DNA of 19,120 nucleotides from Oscillospiraceae bacterium (GTDB taxonomy: Bacteria > Bacillota > Clostridia > Oscillospirales > Oscillospiraceae): assembly GCA_016286595.1 (NCBI GenBank), contig JAEETR010000063.1, forward strand, positions 1 through 19,120, read 5' to 3'. The translations under genes and the position numbers were made by a program. Positions 15,101 to 19,120 of this stretch are shown one piece after another. Each line of letters begins with the position of its first letter. Within the stretch, counting starts at the first letter, position 1. The notes beneath the pieces are model-generated. The model was given only the letters and a program-made list of their open reading frames with translations. It made no database searches and was not told the DNA's origin.

Positions 15101-16099
15101 ATGCGTTATAAACAGTTCGGCAAGACAGACATGAACGTCTCCGCCCTGACCGTTGGCACCTGGGCCATCGGCGGCGCCCGCTGGGGCAAGGTCGAGGACA
15201 AGCTCTCCATCGAGGCCATTCAGGCCATGCTGAAGAACGGCGTCAACTTCATCGACACCGCGCCCGTTTACGGCGCCGGTCACGCTGAAGAGGTCGTCGG
15301 CCAGGCCATCAAGGGCCTTGACCGCAGCAAGCTGTACATCGCCACCAAGTTCGGCCTGCCCATCGGTGACGGTCACGGCGGCTACAAGCGCGACAACGTC
15401 ATGTGGGAGAACGAGGATTCCCTGCGCCGCATGGGCATCGACTATATAGACCTCTACATAGTCCACTGGCCCGACAGAACCGGCGAGACCCCCATCTCCG
15501 TGACCATGGCCGCCCTCAACGAGCTGAAAGAGGCCGGCAAGATCCGCTACATCGGCGTTTCCAACTTCTCCAAGGAGCAGATCCTCGAGGCTCAGCAGTA
15601 CGCTGACATCGTGGCCCTGCAGCCCCCCTATTCCATGGTCAGCCGTCAGCAGCAGCCCCTCATGGAGTGGTGCCGCGATCAGGGCATCGGCACGATGACC
15701 TACGGCTCCCTCGGCGGCGGCATACTGACCGGTACCATCCGCACCCTGCCCGACTGGCCCGAGGACGACACCCGCCTGCGCTTCTATGACTCCTACAGAG
15801 AGCCCAAGTTCTCCAAGGTCATGGAGCTGCTGAAGACCCTCGACGAGATCTGCGAGGATCACATGGAGCAGGGCGCTACCGTCGCCCAGGTCGCCGTCAA
15901 CTGGCAGACCCAGAAGGACTTCGTCAGCACCGCCCTTACCGGCGTGCGCAATGCCGACGAGGCCAACGAGAACTGCGCCGGCACCGCCTGGAGCCTGAGC
16001 CCCGCCGAGATGAAGGCCATTGATGACGCCATCATGAACACCATCGGCATCGAGGCCCCCATTCAGCGTCCCGGCCGTCCTCCCCAGAAGAAGGACTAA
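15101..16099 (+). CDS. Aldo/keto reductase
   Basis: A 332-residue NADPH-type aldo/keto reductase related to the YhdN/Tas/IolS group. Catalytic tetrad D52, Y57 ('NFIDTAPVYGAGHAEE'), K83 ('IATKFGLP') and H122 ('LYIVHWPD'). 'GKIRYIGVSNFSKEQI' and the late 'ALTGVRNADEANEN' segment are the standard cofactor-binding blocks. Expected role: reversible reduction of a sugar or other aldehyde/ketone; the substrate cannot be read from sequence. It has its own promoter and a good AAAGGAG (15085-15091), and its codons are strongly biased to C-ending forms, consistent with high expression (inference). It lies between the flavoenzyme set and the PfkB kinase, with a long hairpin after the stop. Confidence 0.93.
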   Translation: MRYKQFGKTDMNVSALTVGTWAIGGARWGKVEDKLSIEAIQAMLKNGVNFIDTAPVYGAGHAEEVVGQAIKGLDRSKLYIATKFGLPIGDGHGGYKRDNVMWENEDSLRRMGIDYIDLYIVHWPDRTGETPISVTMAALNELKEAGKIRYIGVSNFSKEQILEAQQYADIVALQPPYSMVSRQQQPLMEWCRDQGIGTMTYGSLGGGILTGTIRTLPDWPEDDTRLRFYDSYREPKFSKVMELLKTLDEICEDHMEQGATVAQVAVNWQTQKDFVSTALTGVRNADEANENCAGTAWSLSPAEMKAIDDAIMNTIGIEAPIQRPGRPPQKKD

Positions 16100-16131
16100 T
16101 CCTCTCTGACCGACGGTAAATCAACTGAATG

Positions 16132-16172
16132 CTGCCGCCCGGGACAGTTTTTGACCCGGGCGGCAGTTCTTT
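16132..16172 (+). terminator. Hairpin after the aldo/keto reductase, probable terminator
   Basis: CTGCCGCCCGGG (16132-16143) and CCCGGGCGGCAG (16155-16166) pair over 12 bp around an 11-nt loop. The tail TTCTTT is only moderately U-rich, so termination may be partial and the kinase gene could be reached by readthrough. A TATAAT at 16182-16187 lies downstream but has no convincing -35 partner. Confidence 0.65.
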
Positions 16173-16205
16173 GAACACGTATATAATAGAAAAGGAAACC
16201 GACAA

Positions 16206-17186
16206 ATGGCCGAAAAGCTTTTTGACATAGTGGGCGTCGACAGTCCCGACGCCGACTGCGCCGTCACCATAGACAAGCTCCCCGAGAGCAACAAGGGCGC
16301 CCGGCCCAGAATGATAACCTGGCAGGGCGGCGGCAACGTGGCCACCGGTCTCGTGGCATCTGCCCGTCTGGGCGGCAAGTGCGCCATCATGGCCAAGGTG
16401 GGCGACGACGATTACGGCATCTTCTGCAAGAACGATTTCGAGTTCCACGGCATCGACACCTCCCGCCTGCAGGTCATCCCCGGCGCCACCACCAGCATGG
16501 CCATAGTGCTGTCCGACCTGGAGACCCAGGGCCGCAGCATCATGTTCGACGTGGGCAGCGTCAGCAAGTACGGCGTGGCCGAGCCCGACGCAGAGATGCT
16601 CTCCAACTGCAAGTGGTTCTATCTCCCCGCTTTCATCCAGCCTTATCTGGAGCACATCAAGATAGCCAAGGCCGCCGGCGCGAAGATCTTCGTTGACGTG
16701 GCCCGGCTCAACGACTCCCTCCGGGAGCACATCGCAGACATCAACGTGTTCGTGGCCTCCGAGGAGGCTTACGAGGAGATGTTCGGCGACAGCAAGGATT
16801 TCGAGGCCAACCTGAAGAAGGTCCGCGCCATGGGTCCCGAGATTGTCATCTTCACCCTGGGCGGCAAGGGCCTCATCGGCTATGCCGACGAGGACGGCTT
16901 CTTCCAGCTGCCCGCCTTCAAGGTGGACGTGCGCGACACCCTGGGCGCGGGCGACGTGTTCCACGGCGCCTACGTGGAGCTGCTGGTCCTGGGCTACTCC
17001 CCCAAGGAGGCCGCCCGCATCGCCTCCGGCGTTTCCGCCATCAAGTGCACCCGCTCCGGCGGCCGTGCCGGTATCCCCGACCTGAAGACCGTGCTGAAGT
17101 TCGTTGAGACCGGCGAGATCGACTACACCGAGATCGACGAGCGCGTCCGGCGCTACGGCAGGAGCCTGGCTCTTCCCAGAGGCTGA
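16206..17186 (+). CDS. PfkB-family carbohydrate kinase (ribokinase-like), substrate unknown
   Basis: A 326-residue cytoplasmic sugar or nucleoside kinase of the ribokinase fold. The N-terminal 'GGGNVATGLVASARLGG' (41-57) is the first PfkB signature, with the substrate-binding GG-N. The C-terminal signature 'DTLGAGDVFHGAY' (244-256) has the anion hole GAGD and the catalytic base D250. The middle region 'VGDDDYGIFCKNDFEFHGID' is the usual lid-adjacent segment. The fold covers ribokinase, fructokinase, KDG kinase and others, and nothing here decides between them. It starts at ATG 16206 behind AAAGGAA. It follows an aldo/keto reductase and ends at a strong terminator, so it may phosphorylate a sugar produced or used by the reductase (inference). 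Confidence 0.92.
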   Translation: MAEKLFDIVGVDSPDADCAVTIDKLPESNKGARPRMITWQGGGNVATGLVASARLGGKCAIMAKVGDDDYGIFCKNDFEFHGIDTSRLQVIPGATTSMAIVLSDLETQGRSIMFDVGSVSKYGVAEPDAEMLSNCKWFYLPAFIQPYLEHIKIAKAAGAKIFVDVARLNDSLREHIADINVFVASEEAYEEMFGDSKDFEANLKKVRAMGPEIVIFTLGGKGLIGYADEDGFFQLPAFKVDVRDTLGAGDVFHGAYVELLVLGYSPKEAARIASGVSAIKCTRSGGRAGIPDLKTVLKFVETGEIDYTEIDERVRRYGRSLALPRG

Positions 17187-17198
17187 AACAGATAAAGC

Positions 17199-17233
17199 AA
17201 AAGCGGCGCAGAGAAATCTGCGCCGCTTTTTTT
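17199..17233. terminator. Strong intrinsic terminator of the PfkB gene, probably bidirectional
   Basis: AAAAGCGGCGCAGA (17199-17212) and TCTGCGCCGCTTTT (17217-17230) pair over 14 bp around a GAAA loop and are followed on plus by a run of seven T. On minus it can also end the small membrane-protein gene. Confidence 0.93.
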
Positions 17234-17247
17234 GTGCTGTAAGCGTC

Positions 17248-17619
17248 TTATATCTGTCCCGGTCCCTGCTGCTCCGGACGGCGGGGCGTGCTGTCCGCCA
17301 TGCGGGAGGCTATGTAGGCCACGTTGGTGTTCATGGTGGGGATGCCGGCGGTGTTTGCCGCCACGGAGGAATTGCTCTCCACCAGCTCGCCGAAGGCGTA
17401 GAGGAACAGGGACGAGATGTAGGCCAGGAGTATCTCCAGCGCCGCGGCTATGATGACGCCGAAGATTATAATGCCGGAAAATCTGCGGGCACCGTACCCG
17501 AACCCGCCGAACAGAGCCGCGGCTATACCGACAAGGCTCGCCAGACCTGTCAGCACCGCGTTGATGATGAACAGTATCTTCGCTATGGACTTGATCTTTC
17601 CGCCTGCGTTATTGAACAT
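17248..17619 (-). CDS. Small two-helix membrane protein, function unknown
   Basis: 123 residues. It has a short basic-amphipathic N-terminus 'MFNNAGGKIKSIAKILF', two hydrophobic helices (about 12-38 and 48-76), 'LFLYAFGELVESN' at the end of helix 2, then a polar, proline- and glutamine-rich tail (about 85-123). I recognise the 'GGKIK.IAK' start and 'FGELVE' end as features shared by small membrane proteins of clostridia (from memory), but no function is known to me. AAAGGAAGGAAA lies upstream of the ATG, and a good minus-strand promoter is present. It is divergent from nrdG and convergent with the PfkB gene. Confidence 0.8.
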   Translation of the reverse strand: MFNNAGGKIKSIAKILFIINAVLTGLASLVGIAAALFGGFGYGARRFSGIIIFGVIIAAALEILLAYISSLFLYAFGELVESNSSVAANTAGIPTMNTNVAYIASRMADSTPRRPEQQGPGQI

Positions 17620-17664
17620 ACGGTTTCCTTCCTTTCATATCGGGCTCGGAGCCCTTATGCTGTC

Positions 17665-17694
17665 AGTATAACACCGCAGCGCGATTTTTGTCCA
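17665..17694 (-). promoter_or_regulatory. Promoter of the small membrane-protein gene
   Basis: On the minus strand, TGGACA (17689-17694), 18 nt, TATACT (17665-17670), about 45 nt before the start codon. The -35 overlaps a DnaA-box-like TTGTCCACA (17688-17696). Confidence 0.65.
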
Positions 17695-17734
17695 CACATT
17701 TCGGGGCGGACGGGATTTCCTGTTCCGCATATCT

Positions 17735-17743
17735 TGTGGATAA
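17735..17743 (-). promoter_or_regulatory. DnaA-box consensus in the nrdG upstream region
   Basis: The minus strand reads TTATCCACA, the full 9-bp DnaA-box consensus, 16 nt before the first NrdR-like site. A one-mismatch copy, TTGTCCACA, is at 17688-17696 on plus. Single 9-mers can arise by chance; function is an inference. Confidence 0.45.
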
Positions 17744-17756
17744 AGAAATTTTATAC

Positions 17757-17800
17757 CACAATATGTTGACATAACAAGGCCAGACGATTAGAATATATCT
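17757..17800 (+). promoter_or_regulatory. Pair of NrdR-like operators at the nrdG promoter
   Basis: Compared with the NrdR-box core CwAtATaTwG, site 1 CAATATGTTG (17759-17768) matches 9 of 10 and overlaps the -35. Site 2 GAATATATCT (17791-17800) matches 7 of 10 and overlaps the -10. The sites are 32 bp apart, three helical turns, the arrangement known for the ATP-cone repressor NrdR. Confidence 0.75.
17766..17794 (+). promoter_or_regulatory. nrdG promoter
   Basis: TTGACA (17766-17771), 17 nt, TAGAAT (17789-17794). It is near consensus, and both elements lie under the NrdR-like sites. Confidence 0.85.
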
Positions 17801-17831
17801 TGCTGCGCATCATACGAAGGGAGGCGTTACG

Positions 17832-18527
17832 ATGAAAATAAGCGGACTTCAGAAGCTGACGCTGCTGGACTTTCCGGGCAGGACGGCCTGCACCGTATTC
17901 ACCGCCGGGTGCAACTTCCGCTGTCCCTTCTGCTACAACGCCCCGCTGGTGACGAAGGCCGCGGAGCAGCCCTCGATAGACATGGACTATCTCTTCGCCT
18001 TCCTCAAAAACCGCCGCGGTCTGCTGGACGGCGTGGCCGTGACCGGCGGCGAGCCCACCCTGCAGCCCGACCTGGAGGACTTTATAATAAAGGTAAGAGA
18101 GCTGGGCTACCAGATAAAGCTGGACACCAACGGCACCCATCCCGACGTGCTGCGCCGCCTCATCGGCGGCGGACTCATCGACTACGCCGCCATGGACATC
18201 AAGGCGTCGCCGGACAATTACGCCGGCGTCACCGGCGTGCCGGGGCTGGATCTCGGCCCCGTCCGGGAGAGCGTGAGCCTCCTGATGGAGGGAAAGATCG
18301 ATTTCGAGTTCCGCACCACGGCGGTGAAAACGCTGCACACCGTTGAGGAGTTCGCCGACGTAGGACGTTGGATCGAGGGGGCGCCCCGGTACTTCATCCA
18401 GAGCTACAAGGACGAGGGGGACATCATCTGCCCCGGTCTGGAGGCTTTCTCAAGGGAGGAGCTGGACCGTATCGCTGACACCGTCAGGCCCTTCGTCCCC
18501 GCCGTAAGTCTCCGGGGAGTGGACTGA
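17832..18527 (+). CDS. nrdG: Anaerobic ribonucleoside-triphosphate reductase activating protein (NrdG2-type radical SAM)
   Basis: A 231-residue radical-SAM activase that generates the glycyl radical on NrdD from S-adenosylmethionine. The [4Fe-4S] motif is C27-x3-C31-x2-C34 ('AGCNFRCPFCYN'), and the SAM-binding 'TGGEPTLQ' is at 71-78. The opening 'KISGLQKLTLLDFPGRTACT' is typical of the longer NrdG2 (TIGR02495-like) form rather than the short E. coli-type NrdG of about 150 residues. It starts at ATG 17832 with AAGGGAGG 7 nt upstream. The gene precedes nrdD, the reverse of the common nrdD-nrdG order, and is separated from it by a terminator and a second promoter. Both promoters carry NrdR-like sites, and the location strongly supports the NrdD-activating role over other pyruvate-formate-lyase-activase-like functions. 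Confidence 0.92.
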   Translation: MKISGLQKLTLLDFPGRTACTVFTAGCNFRCPFCYNAPLVTKAAEQPSIDMDYLFAFLKNRRGLLDGVAVTGGEPTLQPDLEDFIIKVRELGYQIKLDTNGTHPDVLRRLIGGGLIDYAAMDIKASPDNYAGVTGVPGLDLGPVRESVSLLMEGKIDFEFRTTAVKTLHTVEEFADVGRWIEGAPRYFIQSYKDEGDIICPGLEAFSREELDRIADTVRPFVPAVSLRGVD

Positions 18528-18539
18528 TTTCACAAACTG

Positions 18540-18571
18540 AAATTTGCAGGGTCCGGGCCCTGCAAATTTTT
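18540..18571 (+). terminator. Intrinsic terminator of nrdG
   Basis: AAATTTGCAGGG (18540-18551) and CCCTGCAAATTT (18558-18569) pair over 12 bp around a 6-nt loop, followed by a T-run to 18571. It separates nrdG from nrdD. Confidence 0.88.
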
Positions 18572-18576
18572 GACGT

Positions 18577-18625
18577 ACCACTATATATTGTGGTTCAAAA
18601 GCTATTGACTTTCAAAATATTGCGT
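18577..18625 (+). promoter_or_regulatory. Pair of NrdR-like operators at the nrdD promoter
   Basis: Site 1 is the near-perfect palindrome ACCACTATATATTGTGGT (18577-18594), whose core CTATATATTG matches the NrdR-box core 10 of 10. Site 2 core CAAAATATTG (18613-18622) matches 9 of 10 and lies inside the -35/-10 spacer. The core starts are 32 bp apart, identical to the nrdG pair. Confidence 0.88.
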
Positions 18626-18633
18626 GTTATACT
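18605..18633 (+). promoter_or_regulatory. nrdD promoter
   Basis: TTGACT (18605-18610), 17 nt, TATACT (18628-18633). The leader of about 75 nt has a short GCCGC/GCGGC hairpin (18644-18658) followed by AGTTTTT, a possible weak attenuator. Confidence 0.82.
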
Positions 18634-18714
18634 GGTCTCGTTCGCCGCGATGAGCGGCAGTTTTTCCGGTTTTTTACAATTTACATATAAAGACACACAT
18701 GGAGGTAACCCCAG

Positions 18715-19120
18715 ATGTATCGAGTAGTCAAGCGCGACGGCAGGATCGTTGATTTTGACATTGGCAAGATCGCGGCTGCCATGAAAAAGGCCTTTGACGC
18801 CACCGCCACCAATTACAACGACAGCGTTATCGAATTCCTGGCCGTGATGGTCACGTCCGATTTCCAGGAGGATATCAAGGACGAGCTCATCAACATAGAG
18901 GACATTCAGGACAGCGTGGAGTCCATCCTGTCCCGGGGCGGCTATGAGAACGTGGCCAAGGCCTACATCCTCTACCGCGAGCAGCACAAGAAGCTGCGCA
19001 ACATCTCCTCCACCATGCTGGACTACAAGAACACCGTTGACAGCTACCTCAACGTGTCCGACTGGCGTGTGAAGGAGAACAGCACCGTCACCTATTCCGT
19101 GGGCGGTCTTATCCTTTCCA
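18715..19120 (+). CDS. nrdD: Anaerobic ribonucleoside-triphosphate reductase, N-terminal part
   Basis: Class III ribonucleotide reductase, which reduces ribonucleoside triphosphates to the deoxy forms under anoxia using a glycyl radical. The frame is open to the end of the window, giving 135 residues. Residues 1 to about 95 are an ATP-cone allosteric domain ('VVKRDGRIVDFDIGKIAAAM', 'NIEDIQDSVESIL', 'VAKAYILYREQHK'). After it, 'SDWRVKENSTVTYSVGGLI' is the characteristic start of the catalytic barrel of clostridial-type NrdD. The start is ATG 18715 with GGAGG (18701-18705) 9 nt upstream. The catalytic cysteines and the C-terminal glycyl-radical motif lie outside the window. It is expressed from its own NrdR-controlled promoter. 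Confidence 0.93.
   Translation, partial: MYRVVKRDGRIVDFDIGKIAAAMKKAFDATATNYNDSVIEFLAVMVTSDFQEDIKDELINIEDIQDSVESILSRGGYENVAKAYILYREQHKKLRNISSTMLDYKNTVDSYLNVSDWRVKENSTVTYSVGGLILS

Noticed and set aside
16182..16187. Promoter for the PfkB kinase based on the TATAAT
   Set aside because: No acceptable -35 at 16-18 nt; TTGACC is 25 nt away inside the hairpin and TTGAAC only 5 nt away. Kept only as a remark.
17620..17831. Replication origin suggested by DnaA-box-like sequences
   Set aside because: Only one perfect and one imperfect box, no AT-rich unwinding region and no dnaA/dnaN/recF-type genes nearby.
1..19120. Mobile elements, CRISPR arrays, toxin-antitoxin or phage-defence genes
   Set aside because: I found no repeat-spacer pattern, transposase or integrase motifs, or defence-type proteins on either strand.

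Overview
The window reads as part of the chromosome of a strictly anaerobic, high-GC member of the Clostridia (Firmicutes), probably a gut Oscillospiraceae-like bacterium. This is an inference. It rests on the class III (anaerobic, radical-SAM-activated) ribonucleotide reductase genes with NrdR-type operators, strong AGGAGG-like ribosome binding sites, sigma-A-type promoters (TTGACT or TTGACA / TATAAT), and iron-sulphur flavoenzymes of the kind common in clostridia. Coding density is high. I see no insertion sequence, phage, CRISPR array, tRNA or rRNA.

Layout, left to right. (1) 1-997, plus strand: the C-terminal part of a family-5 (peptide/nickel-type) ABC transporter substrate-binding protein, cut by the window edge and ending at a bidirectional terminator. 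(2) 1073-8182, minus strand: a five-gene tandem array read from 8182 leftwards: alaA (alanine aminotransferase), glmS (glucosamine-6-phosphate synthase), nadE (NAD synthetase), a MATE efflux transporter, and a GNAT acetyltransferase fused to a serine hydrolase of the beta-lactamase fold. The first three are packed with 15-21 nt gaps behind one clear promoter at 8263-8291. The last two follow after a strong hairpin and probably depend on read-through. (3) 8379-10396, minus strand: galK (galactokinase) and a TRIC/UPF0126 membrane protein, each probably with its own promoter. (4) 10556-17233, plus strand: a redox and sugar block. It holds an aldo/keto reductase with a C-terminal 2[4Fe-4S] ferredoxin domain, a three-gene flavoenzyme set (GlpA-like with a BFD [2Fe-2S] tail, GlpB-like, DUF1667) joined by overlap or by very short gaps, a second aldo/keto reductase with its own promoter, and a PfkB-family sugar kinase ending at a strong terminator. 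(5) 17248-17619, minus strand: a small two-helix membrane protein. (6) 17735-19120, plus strand: nrdG (activase) and the start of nrdD (anaerobic ribonucleotide reductase), each with its own promoter.

The clearest regulatory result is in region 6. Both nrd promoters carry a pair of NrdR-like operators with the same 32-bp centre-to-centre spacing, laid over or next to the -35/-10 elements, so nrdG and nrdD look like separately transcribed but co-repressed units in the unusual order G before D. The least explained part is region 4. It contains a complete anaerobic glycerol-3-phosphate-dehydrogenase-like set without glycerol kinase or glycerol facilitator, framed instead by two aldo/keto reductases and an unassigned PfkB kinase, which suggests oxidation or reduction of a polyol or sugar-derived substrate. 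Several perfect hairpins without good U-tracts sit at gene junctions (4319-4348, 11806-11866, 16132-16166) and may set the relative expression of neighbouring genes.
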